Source: a gamma proteobacterium HTCC5015 (lineage in GTDB: Bacteria > Pseudomonadota > Gammaproteobacteria > HTCC5015). Taken from it: a stretch of DNA of 64,000 bases. Every line of letters starts with the position of its first letter. Positions within the stretch are counted from its first letter, which is position 1. The DNA is taken from NCBI GenBank assembly GCA_000155715.1, contig DS990610.1:1-64000 (forward strand). Direction: 5' to 3'. The translations under genes and the position numbers were made by a program. Positions 34,284 through 43,779 of this stretch are shown here, in pieces. A model generated the notes under the pieces. That model saw nothing but the letters and a program-made list of their open reading frames with translations. It did not search any database and was not told where the DNA came from.

Positions 34284-35291
34284 ATGACATCGACGCGCCA
34301 CGACTGGACTCAAAAAGAGATTGAACAGCTGTTTCAACAGCCCTTTAACGATCTACTGTTCCATGCCCAGAGCGTGCACCGCGAACATTTTGATCCCAAT
34401 GCCGTGCAAATGAGTTCTCTGCTCAGCATCAAAACGGGTGCCTGCCCCGAGGATTGTGGCTACTGCCCACAAAGCGCCAAATACAACACCGAACTAGAGC
34501 GCGAGGCCCTGATGCCACTGGGCGAAGTCCTCTCCGCCGCGCGCGCCGCCAAGGCCAAAGGCGCCTCGCGTTTTTGTATGGGCGCGGCGTGGCGCAACCC
34601 CAACGACCGCCAGCTCGAACAAGTGGGCGAAATGGTGAGCGCCGTGCGCGATATGGGTTTGGAAACCTGTGTCACTCTGGGCATGCTCGAAGCCCACCAA
34701 GCCCAGCGCCTGCGCGACGTGGGCCTCGACTACTACAATCACAACCTCGATACCTCCCCCGACTACTACGGCGAAGTCATTACCACCCGCACTTACCAAG
34801 ATCGACTCGACACGCTCAGCCATGTGCGCGATGCGGGCATCCATGTCTGCTGTGGCGGCATCGTCGGCATGGGCGAAGCGCCCAGCGACCGCGCGGAGCT
34901 CGTACAGCAGCTGGCCAACTTGCCGCAGCACCCCGAGTCGGTTCCCATCAATTTATTGGTACAAGTTGCGGGCACACCTCTGTACGGCACCGAGGCACTC
35001 GATCCCTTTGATTTTGTTCGCACCATCGCCGTCGCCCGCATTACGATGCCGCAGTCTATGGTGCGTCTGTCTGCGGGCCGCAATGACATGAGCGACGAGC
35101 TGCAAGCTCTGTGTTTTATGGCGGGCGCCAACTCTATTTTTTACGGCGATAAACTGCTCACGACGGACAATCCAGAAGCCGAACGCGACCAAAAGCTCTT
35201 TGAGCGACTCGGCCTGCACTTGTGCGCCGACACTCGTGCCAGCGGCGATGTGCCTACAACAAAAAGCGACGACAAGACCTGCGCCGCTTAA
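34284..35291 (+). CDS. bioB: Biotin synthase
   Basis: 335 residues, radical SAM enzyme. The 4Fe-4S motif is CPEDCGYC (Cys54, 58, 61). The [2Fe-2S] ligands fit [10 protein letters not shown] (near residue 97), ETCVTLGML and [12 protein letters not shown]. Arg in VRLSAGRND completes the auxiliary cluster site. It inserts sulfur into dethiobiotin. Followed 3 bases later by bioF. Confidence 0.97.
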   Translation: MTSTRHDWTQKEIEQLFQQPFNDLLFHAQSVHREHFDPNAVQMSSLLSIKTGACPEDCGYCPQSAKYNTELEREALMPLGEVLSAARAAKAKGASRFCMGAAWRNPNDRQLEQVGEMVSAVRDMGLETCVTLGMLEAHQAQRLRDVGLDYYNHNLDTSPDYYGEVITTRTYQDRLDTLSHVRDAGIHVCCGGIVGMGEAPSDRAELVQQLANLPQHPESVPINLLVQVAGTPLYGTEALDPFDFVRTIAVARITMPQSMVRLSAGRNDMSDELQALCFMAGANSIFYGDKLLTTDNPEAERDQKLFERLGLHLCADTRASGDVPTTKSDDKTCAA

Positions 35292-35294
35292 GTC

Positions 35295-36488
35295 GTGATT
35301 GATCTCGACCCAGCACCGATTCCCCCAGCGTGGCAGCGTCGCCTAGATCAGGTGCAAAACACATTGCGCGAGCAGCTGCGCTGGCGACTCTGCGATACTT
35401 ATCCCGGCGCCCAACAGCCGCGCTATAAACACGGTGGGCAGTGGCGTATCAACTTTGCCAGCAACGACTATCTGGGCTTGGCCAATCACCCCATACTGAA
35501 ACGCGCCCTAGCCGAGGGCGTTGAGCGGTTTGGTGTCGGCGCGGGCGCCGCACATTTACTCGGCGGCCATCGCAGCGCGCACCAAGCACTGGAACAGCGC
35601 ATTGCCCAGTGGACGAAACGCCCAGCCGCCCTCTTGTTTTCAACCGGCTATATGGCCAATCTCGCCATCGCGACGGCATTCACCCAAAAGGGTGACTGCT
35701 TGGTCCAAGACAAGCTGAACCACGCCTCTATGATCGATGGCGCTCGACTGAGCCAAGCCACGCTGAAGCGCTACCCCCACGCCGACGCCGAGGCCGCTCG
35801 GCGCCAGATCGACAGCCACAGCGAAGGCCTAACCCTGTTAATGTCCGATGGCGTGTTCAGCATGGACGGCGACATCGCGCCCCTGCCCGAACTCGCACGA
35901 CACTGCCGCGAAACGCAGGCTCTACTGATGGTTGACGATGCTCACGGGCTCGGTGTGCTCGGCGCCAACGGCGGAGGCTGTATCGACCACTTTCGTTTAA
36001 GCACGCGAGATGTCCCGATACTGATGGGCACACTGGGTAAGGCTCTGGGCGGCTTTGGTGCCTTTGTCGCCGGCGAGGAAGCCATCATAGAACAACTGCG
36101 TCAATTTGGCCGCAGCTATTTATTCACGACGGCCACGCCACCCGCCGTGGCACACGCGCTCATTAGCGCCATCGATCTCGTGCAAAATGAACCCCAGAGG
36201 CGCGCGCAATTGCATCAAGTCATCGAGTATTTTCAAACGCGCGCTGAGGCGATGGGCATTCCAGTCACCCACAGTCACACGCCCATCCAACCCATCGTGC
36301 TGGGCGACGAATCGCGCACACTACAGATTGCTCAAGCACTCCAAAAAACGGGGTTCGACATCGGTGCCATACGTCCCCCCACCGTCCCCCAAGGTCAGTG
36401 CCGCCTACGCATCACTCTGCGAGCCGATCACCGACAGGACGACATCGAAGCCCTCCTCGACGCCCTCGCTGGCGCCTTGGATTTTTAG
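35295..36488 (+). CDS. bioF: 8-amino-7-oxononanoate synthase
   Basis: 397 residues, PLP-dependent alpha-oxoamine synthase: INFASNDYLGLANHP near 55, MVDDAHGLGVLGANGGG near 212, and the PLP lysine in GTLGKALGGFGAFV. Condenses pimeloyl-thioester with L-alanine. GTG start at 35295, 3 bases after the bioB stop. Its TAG stop lies inside the left inverted-repeat end of a repeat block, and bioH/bioC/bioD, which usually follow in relatives, are absent here. Confidence 0.95.
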   Translation: MIDLDPAPIPPAWQRRLDQVQNTLREQLRWRLCDTYPGAQQPRYKHGGQWRINFASNDYLGLANHPILKRALAEGVERFGVGAGAAHLLGGHRSAHQALEQRIAQWTKRPAALLFSTGYMANLAIATAFTQKGDCLVQDKLNHASMIDGARLSQATLKRYPHADAEAARRQIDSHSEGLTLLMSDGVFSMDGDIAPLPELARHCRETQALLMVDDAHGLGVLGANGGGCIDHFRLSTRDVPILMGTLGKALGGFGAFVAGEEAIIEQLRQFGRSYLFTTATPPAVAHALISAIDLVQNEPQRRAQLHQVIEYFQTRAEAMGIPVTHSHTPIQPIVLGDESRTLQIAQALQKTGFDIGAIRPPTVPQGQCRLRITLRADHRQDDIEALLDALAGALDF

Positions 36489-36577
36489 CCACAGAGAAAG
36501 CGTCATCGCCATAACGAGTGCGGGAGGGAACATTTCGCTTGAGTTATTGAGCGAAGGTAGGGAGTTGCTCTTCCGTC

Positions 36578-36621
36578 GTAGGAGACTGCCGAGCAGGCGA
36601 ATGTTGTCCGGCTCCGCCGAG
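36578..36621. repeat. REP-like palindromic repeat, family A, copy 3 (inverted)
   Basis: GTAGGAGACTGCCGAGCAGG followed by CGAATGTTGTCCGGCTCCGC is the reverse complement of the copies at 30761 and 31281. Confidence 0.6.
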
Positions 36622-36661
36622 TTTTATCTAATGTCGGAACCAAAGAAAACGCCGCCCGAAT

Positions 36662-36784
36662 GCCACACCCTTCGAGTTCCCTGCGATGCTCGGCAAAAAC
36701 GGCGCCTGTGGAACTCGCTCGTTCCTCGCTCAAACAGTCCTCGGCTTTATCCGTTTTTACCTGCACTTCTCGGTGTGGCCTATG
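36662..36784 (+). repeat. Dispersed ~130-bp repeat, copy 2
   Basis: Starts GCCACACCCTTCGAGTTCCC and ends CTTCTCGGTGTGGCCTATG; inverted relative to the copy at 30886-31020. The two copies flank a 5.6-kb segment with hslUV, comF and bioBF. Confidence 0.75.
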
Positions 36785-37001
36785 GGTCGTTGCGAGGAGG
36801 CGCAGCCGACGCGGCAATCTGCCGAACGGTTACGCAGATTGCGTCACTTCGCTCGCAATCCGAAGCGAGCTCTTGCACAAATACCCTCCGTGTTCTCTGT
36901 GCCCTTTAGGGTACTGTGGCTAACGCATAAAAAACCCGATAAGATTTTCCCAAGGCACAGGAAGTGCCCTGAAAGTATGTGAAGCCATTCAAGGAGGACA
37001 C

Positions 37002-37676
37002 ATGGCAATTACCGATTGGCCAGCCAGCGAGCGGCCGCGCGAGAAGTGTTTGCAGCTCGGTGCCGCGGCACTGTCGGACGCCGAGCTGCTGGCGATTTTT
37101 TTCCGCGTCGGTACTCAGGGAAAAAGTGCCGTCGACTTAGCCCGCGAGTCGCTGCATCACTTCGGTTCCCTGCGCGCCTTACTCGGCGCAGAGGAGCATC
37201 AATTCTGTCGAGCCCACGGATTGGGACAGGCCAAATTTGTACAGCTGCAGGCGGTGCTGGAAATGGCTCGGCGCCATTTGTTAGAAGACCTACAACGCGG
37301 TGAAGCGCTGACGTCTCCCGATCAAGCTAGCGCTTATTTAAAAGCCAAATTGCGCGACTACCACCACGAAGTCTTTGCCTGCTTGTGGCTCGACACCCGC
37401 CACCGCGTCATTCTCTACGAAGAACTCTTTCGCGGCACGCTCGACGGCGCCAGCGTCTATCCGCGTGAAGTCGTCAAAGCGGCACTCAAACACAATGCTG
37501 CCGCCGTGATTTTTGCCCACAACCACCCCTCGGGCATCGCCGAACCCAGCCGTGCCGACGAACACATAACCCGTCGTTTGAAAGACGCCCTCGGACTCGT
37601 CGATATACGCGTGCTCGATCACATTGTAATTGGCGACGGAGAACACAGTTCGCTGGCCAATCGCGGCCTGTTGTAA
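37002..37676 (+). CDS. radC: RadC-family JAB-domain DNA repair protein
   Basis: 224 residues. An N-terminal helix-hairpin-helix-like region ([20 protein letters not shown]) precedes the JAB/MPN metalloprotease-like domain with [18 protein letters not shown] near 168 and a Glu in the [18 protein letters not shown] segment. Length fits RadC. Despite the name its role is not settled. Usual partners (coaBC, rpmBG) are not adjacent; it follows the repeat block after bioF and has an AGGAGG ribosome site. Confidence 0.93.
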   Translation: MAITDWPASERPREKCLQLGAAALSDAELLAIFFRVGTQGKSAVDLARESLHHFGSLRALLGAEEHQFCRAHGLGQAKFVQLQAVLEMARRHLLEDLQRGEALTSPDQASAYLKAKLRDYHHEVFACLWLDTRHRVILYEELFRGTLDGASVYPREVVKAALKHNAAAVIFAHNHPSGIAEPSRADEHITRRLKDALGLVDIRVLDHIVIGDGEHSSLANRGLL

Positions 37677-37771
37677 AGGCCCCCAGAGAAGCGCCGCACA
37701 AGTCTGGATCAGAGTTATGCAGAGCTACACTAACTTGCTATATTCCTCGCTTAACTGTGAGGAGGAGCACC

Positions 37772-38884
37772 ATGAAACGACGCGAGTTTATCGAGAAGAC
37801 GGGCCTCGTCGCCCTCAGCGCCACCGCCATTAGCGCCTGTGGCAGCGAGAGCGGCAACGCCACCCCCGACGCCAAAACAGAAGGTTGCGAGCCCGCCAAG
37901 CCGATTAAGTGGTCGATGGTAACCACTTGGCCGAAAAACTTCCCCGTGCTGGGCACCGGCGCCGAGTTCCTCGCCGAACAAATCAACGCCATGAGCGGTG
38001 GGCGTCTACAAGTTAGCGTTTACGCCGCAGGGGAAAAAGTACCCGCTCTGGAAGTGTTCGACTTTGTCTCCAAAGGCGGTGCAGAAATGGGCCACGGCTC
38101 CGCCTACTATTGGAAGGGCAAGAGCAAAACCTTTCAGTTTTTCTCCACCGTTCCCTTTGGTATGAACCAGTTGGAAATGGACGCTTGGATTCGCCACGGC
38201 GGCGGCCAAGCTCTGTGGGACGAAGCTTACCAGCCCTTTGGGGTGCAATCCTTCCCCGCGGGCAACACCACTGTGCAAATGGCCGGCTGGTTTAATAAAG
38301 AGGTCAACACGCTAGAGGATCTCAAAGGTCTGAAAATGCGTATTCCCGGGCTCGGTGGCGAAGTCATGCGCCGCGTCGGCGTCGAGGCGCAGAACATTCC
38401 CGGCGGCGACCTCTACACCGCCATGGACAGTGGGCGGATCGACGCGACTGAGTGGGTCGGCCCCTACAACGACTTAGCCTTTGGTTTTCACAAAATTGGC
38501 AAGTACTACTACTATCCCGGCTGGCACGAACCCGGCACCATCCTTGAGGGCCTAGTCAACAAAGACGCTTTCGCCGCTCTGCCCACCGATCTACAAGCCA
38601 TCGTCAAAGCGGCTTGCACCGTCGCCAACGCGCATATGGCAACAGAGTTTATGGCCAAGAACAATGAAGCATTAAAAGTGCTGGTCGAAGAACACGGTGT
38701 GGAACTACGGCGCCTGCCCGAGGATGTGCTGAGCGAACTCAAAAGCATTTCTGAAGAGGTCGTGCGAGAACTTGCAGAGCAAGATGCCTTTTCAACGAAG
38801 GTGTACGAGTCCTACCGACAATTTCACAATAACGCCAAGGCCTGGAGCGATGTTTCCGAGCGAGCTTATCTAAACATTCGCTGA
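37772..38884 (+). CDS. TRAP transporter substrate-binding protein, Tat-exported lipoprotein
   Basis: 370 residues. The N-terminus has a twin-arginine motif (MKRREFIEKTGLVALSATAI) ending in a lipobox SAC-G near residue 22, so it is probably Tat-exported and lipid-anchored. The body matches DctP-type periplasmic binding proteins: KWSMVTTWPKNFPVLGTGAE, LKGLKMRIPGLGGEVMRRVG and AMDSGRIDATEWVGPYNDL. The last two resemble the subgroup binding keto- or aromatic acids. No DctQ/DctM membrane genes are in the window, so its transporter is elsewhere. GGAGGAG ribosome site. Confidence 0.88.
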   Translation: MKRREFIEKTGLVALSATAISACGSESGNATPDAKTEGCEPAKPIKWSMVTTWPKNFPVLGTGAEFLAEQINAMSGGRLQVSVYAAGEKVPALEVFDFVSKGGAEMGHGSAYYWKGKSKTFQFFSTVPFGMNQLEMDAWIRHGGGQALWDEAYQPFGVQSFPAGNTTVQMAGWFNKEVNTLEDLKGLKMRIPGLGGEVMRRVGVEAQNIPGGDLYTAMDSGRIDATEWVGPYNDLAFGFHKIGKYYYYPGWHEPGTILEGLVNKDAFAALPTDLQAIVKAACTVANAHMATEFMAKNNEALKVLVEEHGVELRRLPEDVLSELKSISEEVVRELAEQDAFSTKVYESYRQFHNNAKAWSDVSERAYLNIR

Positions 38885-38934
38885 GTGTTGTCGCTACTCG
38901 CCGCACAGTATTTTGAACGACGGCACACAAGTAC

Positions 38935-38961
38935 GGCAGAAGTGGCAACGCCGCTTCTGCC
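38935..38961 (+). terminator. Hairpin after the TRAP binding-protein gene
   Basis: GGCAGAAGTGGC-AAC-GCCGCTTCTGCC, an 11-12-bp stem with one mismatch, 50 bases after the stop. There is no T-run, so it is either a Rho-assisted terminator or an mRNA-stabilising hairpin. Confidence 0.4.
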
Positions 38962-39075
38962 ACACAAACCCTCGATGTGAACAGCGTCGCAGTTTTCCCC
39001 TATTCCCCCATATGGATGATTACAGCTATTACCGGCACGGCTTTAATAGCGACATCCAACAACGGAGGAAAACTT

Positions 39076-40098
39076 ATGAAATATATATTGCCCACACTAC
39101 TGGCCTCATCGGCTCTAGCTTTGATCGGCTGTGATAGCTCATCTGGCAACAGCAACAGCGACGACGAAAATGCACCCACCGAACTCAGCATCAGCAGTGA
39201 AAATGCCACTTTATTAGCGACTGTTGTGATGGACACGCTAGAGCGCCGTATGGAGGACGGCTTCGATAGCTCACCCACTGATTTTGCAAATCGCGTTGAA
39301 TCCTACGATAAAGTGATTGGCGGCACGGGCACCACGGGCAGTGAAAACTGCGACAGTAGTGGCAACTTCTCTACTCAACGTTCCGCCGCTATCGATTACA
39401 CAGTGAGTGGCACCAATCTACCCGAGGAGCTGGCGGGGAAAAGCATCACACTAAACTACAACGCTTGCGTAGAAAGAGGCATTTTTGGCGACAACGAATA
39501 CACTGGAACCATTAGCGCCACTTATGCCGACGATCACACTCTAAGCGACAACAAAATTGATATCGAAACCGATCAACACACGGTTCATGCAGGGCAAGGC
39601 AACAACGATGATACCGAGAGAGAGTATTCGTATTCCGGCAAAATGAACTTCCGCGATGAGTACAACTCGGGCACTCAGATAGGTAAAACCCAATACACCT
39701 TTACGGACATGAACATGACTGTGGCATACAAAGGGGATACCTCTGACTTGAAAAAGTACACCGTAACTTTCCGCGATATTACTTTGGCCGTTCTACGTGA
39801 TAACAATACGCCCACTGTAGAAGACCGCAGCATCGACGGCACGATTGTTATCGATGGGCTCACCGCCCAAATTGACACCAAAGCGGATGGCGCCTTTGAC
39901 GCTCGAGGCGATGATGAAACCCAATTGCATGTCACCATCACCGGTCGCGACGACACCACGATGGTTATCAAGGGTGTGGATGCTTCCCAAGTCTCTATTG
40001 CGATCAACGGCGGTAGCGCAAAAACTGTACAGCGCGAAACACTCGTCTTAAGCGATCCCTCCGCTGCGGGTGGTGCACTACTAGCCACCAGCAAGTAA
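39076..40098 (+). CDS. Putative lipoprotein of unknown function
   Basis: 340 residues. A lipoprotein signal is clear: MKYILPTLLASSALALIGC, then a Ser/Asn/Asp-rich linker (DSSSGNSNSDDENAP). The mature part is acidic, beta-rich and Thr-rich, with no motif I recognise; it contains repeated YTFTDMNMTVAYKGD-like strands. A strong GGAGG site precedes the ATG at 39076, preferred over an earlier in-frame start. Likely surface or periplasmic. Stands alone with a GC-rich hairpin after it. Confidence 0.7.
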   Translation: MKYILPTLLASSALALIGCDSSSGNSNSDDENAPTELSISSENATLLATVVMDTLERRMEDGFDSSPTDFANRVESYDKVIGGTGTTGSENCDSSGNFSTQRSAAIDYTVSGTNLPEELAGKSITLNYNACVERGIFGDNEYTGTISATYADDHTLSDNKIDIETDQHTVHAGQGNNDDTEREYSYSGKMNFRDEYNSGTQIGKTQYTFTDMNMTVAYKGDTSDLKKYTVTFRDITLAVLRDNNTPTVEDRSIDGTIVIDGLTAQIDTKADGAFDARGDDETQLHVTITGRDDTTMVIKGVDASQVSIAINGGSAKTVQRETLVLSDPSAAGGALLATSK

Positions 40099-40119
40099 CC
40101 CAAACCACCAACTCCAACT

Positions 40120-40145
40120 GAGCGGCGCTGTTGTCAGCGCCGCTC
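40120..40145. terminator. GC-rich hairpin between convergent genes
   Basis: Perfect 11-bp stem GAGCGGCGCTG/CAGCGCCGCTC with TTGT loop, between the lipoprotein stop (40098) and the cheW-like stop (40160). It lacks T-runs on both sides but its position suits a shared terminator. Confidence 0.45.
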
Positions 40146-40159
40146 CGCTTGCGCAATCA

Positions 40160-40591
40160 TTATTCTGCCATCAAGAGATCGAGGTCGATGATGGGCAAAG
40201 GCACACCTTCGATATCGACCCAGCAGTGAACGGCTCGGCTCACTCGCGGACTTAACACCGCATCGTGAACAATCGCTTGATTGGGCACATCAACCCGTTG
40301 TGGCGTGCCATACAGCGCCAGCGCGCCCTGTTCTATGCGAGCATTGCCACGAAAGGCGACAATACCTATTAACGTACTCGCACTGGCAACGCCCGCCGCC
40401 AAATCAAGCAACGGCAACTCCGATTGATTCCACAGCAAATTGTTCTGGCGCTCTGGCTCCGCCGCCTCTCGCTGTCGGTAAGGGGGTGGCGTTTGCTGAT
40501 CCAGCGTTTCGCATTCAAGCAAGTGCCCCATGGCATGCTCGGCAATCAATGCATATTGCCCCGGTGCCCATGCTATTTTCCACGCTTTCAC
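40160..40591 (-). CDS. CheW-like protein closing the Pil-Chp operon (ChpC-like position)
   Basis: 143 residues. Low overall conservation, but the strand pattern and DLAAGVASASTLIGIVAF, QAIVHDAVLSPRV, and the ending CWVDIEGVPLPIIDLDLLM resemble a degenerate CheW fold. The GTG start overlaps the chpA stop by 4 bases. In Pseudomonas chpC, a second CheW adaptor, sits downstream of chpA/chpB, so this is the probable counterpart, linking additional receptors to ChpA. Confidence 0.6.
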   Translation of the reverse strand: MKAWKIAWAPGQYALIAEHAMGHLLECETLDQQTPPPYRQREAAEPERQNNLLWNQSELPLLDLAAGVASASTLIGIVAFRGNARIEQGALALYGTPQRVDVPNQAIVHDAVLSPRVSRAVHCWVDIEGVPLPIIDLDLLMAE

Positions 40592-43500
40592 GAACTCCGC
40601 TCCACGGGCAGCAACTGGTGAATGGTTTGCAGCAATTGCTCCTCCGAGTAGGGTTTCGTCAAGTAAAAATCGACTCCTGCTTGCTCGGCCAGATCGCGAT
40701 GCTTATCACTGCTGCGCGACGTGATCATCACAATGGGAATCGATGACATATCGGCGTCAGCCTTGAGCTGTGCACTCATTTCTAGGCCGTTCATGCGTGG
40801 CATTTCTAAGTCGCTGAGAATGACATCGGGACGATGCTGTTTTATCTGCTCAATACCCTCGACGCCGTCTTTGGCGGTATGGGCTCGCAGCCCCATATCC
40901 TCGACAAACTGAACCAGTGAACGACGCGTGCTAAGAGAATCATCGACCACTAAAACGCGCCGCTGACGCTGTCGGTTCGCTCGGCGCACCTGCAGTGTTT
41001 CGCCGCGCTCAATGGCGTTGACGAGGCTGGGCATGTCCAGCACGGGTACCGCTTCGCCATCGCCCAATATCGTGGCCCCGGCAACGCCGGGAGGGCTTGG
41101 CAGCCACGAACCTAGAGGCTTTATGACAATATCGCGGCTGCTCATCACTTGGCCGACGAGCAAGGCCACGCCGTAGCCCAGCCCGCTGTCACAGCGCAGG
41201 ATCGTATGAGCGGCTCGCGAGCGGAGTGGTTCGCTTTTCCCAGTTAAATGGGCCGCCACATCTATGACGGGTAAGTCCTGCCCCCCCGCATTGGCGGATC
41301 GCCAAAAACAACGCCCCTCGCGCTCTTGAAACTCACCGATCTCAGCAAAGACAATTTCTTCGATGCCGTGGGTTGCCACGACAAAGCGTTGCTCTGCGCA
41401 GCGAACGATTAAAGAATGCGAGGCGTGCAAACGGGTCGGTAGCGCGACATCAAAGCGCGTACCCACGCCCTCATTAGAGGTAACCTGCAGAACGCCATTG
41501 AGCTGATTCACCTCCTCAAACACAATATCCAGCCCCACACCGCGACCCGATAATTGACTGGCCTCATCTCGTGTGGAAAAACCGGGTGATAAAATCACGC
41601 GCGACAGCGCTTCGCGATCCAGTGCCTCGTCTTCCGCAATGAGTCCCCGTTCAATGCCGCGCTGGCGAATGCCTTGATAATCTAAACCGCCCCCATCGTC
41701 TTGGCAGCTGATCAACAGTTGATCGCCACGCTGCTCGAAGCACAAAAAGATATGCCCACACTCAGGCTTGCCCGCCGCGATCCGCTGCTCTTTTTCTTCG
41801 ATGCCGTGATCAATGGCGTTGCGCAACAAGTGCATAATGGGATCGGTCAGACCGGCCAGTATATCGCTGTCTACCGCCAGCGACTCACCCTCAATGCTTA
41901 AATTCACCGTCTTGTTAGCCAGCCTACAAGCCTGTCTCACACTGCGCTGCAGACGCGGTGCAATGGACTTAACCGGCACCATTCGGGTTTGCATCACCGT
42001 TTCCTGCTGGGCCATATTCATGCGGGTTTGATCCGCTTGTGCCTCGCCCAACTTCAGCAAGCTTTCCTCGATAACGCCGAGGTGCTCGTAGACATCGTCC
42101 ACCGCTTCTAGCAGACGATGAGTTACCGTGTGCAGCTCGCTGTAGCGCTCGAGCTCGAGACCGTCTAGATCCTCGCTCTCCTCCCATTGGAAGTCCGCGT
42201 AACGACGCACGTCCACTTGCTGCTCCAACTCCAATGCCAACCCGCGCAGGTACTGACCGCGCTGTCGAAGGCCTTTCATATGCTGGCTGGCAACCTCCGT
42301 TTGCTCACGCATTTGGCCGGCGAGAATACTGTGCTCACCCGCTAGGCGCATGAGCTCATCGACTAAGCGATAGGAGATACGCAAGCTGCGTTCATTGTTA
42401 CCGCCATCGGATTCTGTCGTAGCCGCCGCCTCGTCACCATCGCGCTTAGCCTCGAGGGGCTGCCCCCCCGCCAGTGCCTCTGCGCCTTCGCGGTCGATGC
42501 GATTGGCCCAGTCGAGTACATCTTGCAAAGTGGCCTGAGCCTCCGGCGCCTCTCCCTGCCCCAAGAGAAACTCGCCCATCGCCTCGAGTGTATCGGCGGC
42601 ATCCAGTAGCACGGAAGCCAGTGGCGCACTCGGCGACAGAGCGTACTTGGCCAGTGCGTCGAGAATGTCCTCCATGTGGTGCGTCAGCTGTGCGATGCCG
42701 CGAATGCCCACGACATTGGCCGCACCTTTCAGTGTGTGAGCCAAGCGACGAGCGATTTCTAGATCGCGCTGTTGATGGTGTCGGCTGGTCTCCTGCAGAG
42801 CCTGATTCAAACCCGCCGTTTGGTCGGGTAATTCGCCCAATAGGCTGTCCAGAAGCTCGGCGTTGACGTCGTCGGGGATGGCGAGATCGACATCCTCAGG
42901 CTGGGCGCGAGTCGCGCGCTGGGGACGATCGTCGTGTAAATTGCCCATAGAGGGACGGATCAACGCCGCCAAGTCCTCTTCCACCTCCGCCTCGGGCCAA
43001 GGCTTTAGCCATTCGCGGCTGGCAATCGAAGAGACCAACGCTTGCGCCACCAGCGGATCGAAGAAATCTCTCACATAGTGCAGCGATTGCTCGCGCAGAT
43101 CACCGAGCGTTTTCAGGTGCTCAGCCTCCACAGGAGCAGCTTCTGAGAGCGCCTCGTATTGATTTTGCAGATGCTGGAATAACGCCTTTAAACCTTTGAG
43201 GTCAATCATGGCGCAGACATTGGCGAGATGCTCGTAGCGGCTCGCCAAACTGGTCGCCTGATGGTGCCAATCCTCGGGACTAGCCTGTTCTAAATCGATC
43301 TCGGATGCGGCAATATCCTCCAGCTCTGCCTCGAGCAGCGTCAAAATTTCGCGCTGCTCTTCATCCAACTCTAAACTCGATTCGGCCTCTGCTAAGTGCA
43401 GTTGGTGGGGCTTTGTCGACTCAGAGGGCGCCTCTGTCTCAGGTTCTGAAGGCGTGTTCAAAGCGTCCAAGCACAGCTTGGCACTCTCCTCATCCAACAA

Positions 43501-43779
43501 CTCGGCCTCCATCAGAGTCGCCGCCAGCATCAGTGCGTCACCCTCAACTAAGCAGGCGCACAGGCTTTGTGCCTGCGAGCCATCGCCCGCTTCCAGCATC
43601 GCCGCGCTCAAAGAGAGCAAATCCCCTTGCGCCATGTGAGCTTCATCGCCACTCATAGCATCGAGACTCGCCTGCTCCAGCCACTCTGACAAAGCCGCGA
43701 TACCTCGTTCCGCATCACTGGAGAGCAGTGACGCAACCATCGCCAATTGCTCATTTTGCCGCGCGCTAAAGACGAGCAT
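40588..43779 (-). CDS. chpA: Hybrid CheA-type histidine kinase, compact ChpA
   Basis: 1063 residues, less than half of Pseudomonas ChpA. Domains in order: a divergent acidic N-terminal helical region (1-300, likely degenerate Hpt-type), one canonical Hpt (about 305-400, phospho-His in ARRLAHTLKGAANVVG), dimerisation, HATPase (MHLLRNAIDHGIEEKEQR near 655; SGRGVGLDIVFEEVNQL), CheW-like docking (about 770-910) and a C-terminal receiver (VLVVDDSLSTRRSL, DVILSDLEMPRMNG, TSRSSDKHRD, LTKPYSEEQ). It phosphorylates PilG/PilH to control type IV pilus motors. It overlaps pilJ by one base. Confidence 0.88.
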   Translation of the reverse strand: MLVFSARQNEQLAMVASLLSSDAERGIAALSEWLEQASLDAMSGDEAHMAQGDLLSLSAAMLEAGDGSQAQSLCACLVEGDALMLAATLMEAELLDEESAKLCLDALNTPSEPETEAPSESTKPHQLHLAEAESSLELDEEQREILTLLEAELEDIAASEIDLEQASPEDWHHQATSLASRYEHLANVCAMIDLKGLKALFQHLQNQYEALSEAAPVEAEHLKTLGDLREQSLHYVRDFFDPLVAQALVSSIASREWLKPWPEAEVEEDLAALIRPSMGNLHDDRPQRATRAQPEDVDLAIPDDVNAELLDSLLGELPDQTAGLNQALQETSRHHQQRDLEIARRLAHTLKGAANVVGIRGIAQLTHHMEDILDALAKYALSPSAPLASVLLDAADTLEAMGEFLLGQGEAPEAQATLQDVLDWANRIDREGAEALAGGQPLEAKRDGDEAAATTESDGGNNERSLRISYRLVDELMRLAGEHSILAGQMREQTEVASQHMKGLRQRGQYLRGLALELEQQVDVRRYADFQWEESEDLDGLELERYSELHTVTHRLLEAVDDVYEHLGVIEESLLKLGEAQADQTRMNMAQQETVMQTRMVPVKSIAPRLQRSVRQACRLANKTVNLSIEGESLAVDSDILAGLTDPIMHLLRNAIDHGIEEKEQRIAAGKPECGHIFLCFEQRGDQLLISCQDDGGGLDYQGIRQRGIERGLIAEDEALDREALSRVILSPGFSTRDEASQLSGRGVGLDIVFEEVNQLNGVLQVTSNEGVGTRFDVALPTRLHASHSLIVRCAEQRFVVATHGIEEIVFAEIGEFQEREGRCFWRSANAGGQDLPVIDVAAHLTGKSEPLRSRAAHTILRCDSGLGYGVALLVGQVMSSRDIVIKPLGSWLPSPPGVAGATILGDGEAVPVLDMPSLVNAIERGETLQVRRANRQRQRRVLVVDDSLSTRRSLVQFVEDMGLRAHTAKDGVEGIEQIKQHRPDVILSDLEMPRMNGLEMSAQLKADADMSSIPIVMITSRSSDKHRDLAEQAGVDFYLTKPYSEEQLLQTIHQLLPVERSS

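Larger units (their letters stand above)
36485..36923. repeat. Repeat block bounded by inverted TTAGCCACAG ends
   Basis: A 439-bp gene-free block between bioF and radC. TTAGCCACAG at 36485-36494 recurs inverted as CTGTGGCTAA at 36914-36923. The right part, read inward, carries ACAGAGAACACGGAG, a widely seen dispersed-repeat phrase. Inside lie one REP-like unit and the ~130-bp dispersed repeat. The bioF stop codon is within the left end. No convincing protein is encoded; the remaining 78 bases to radC hold only its ribosome site. Confidence 0.55.

Noticed and set aside
36503..36982. Open frames of 87-104 residues between bioF and radC
   Set aside because: They read through REP-like and dispersed repeat sequence; similar frames appear in the other repeat island.
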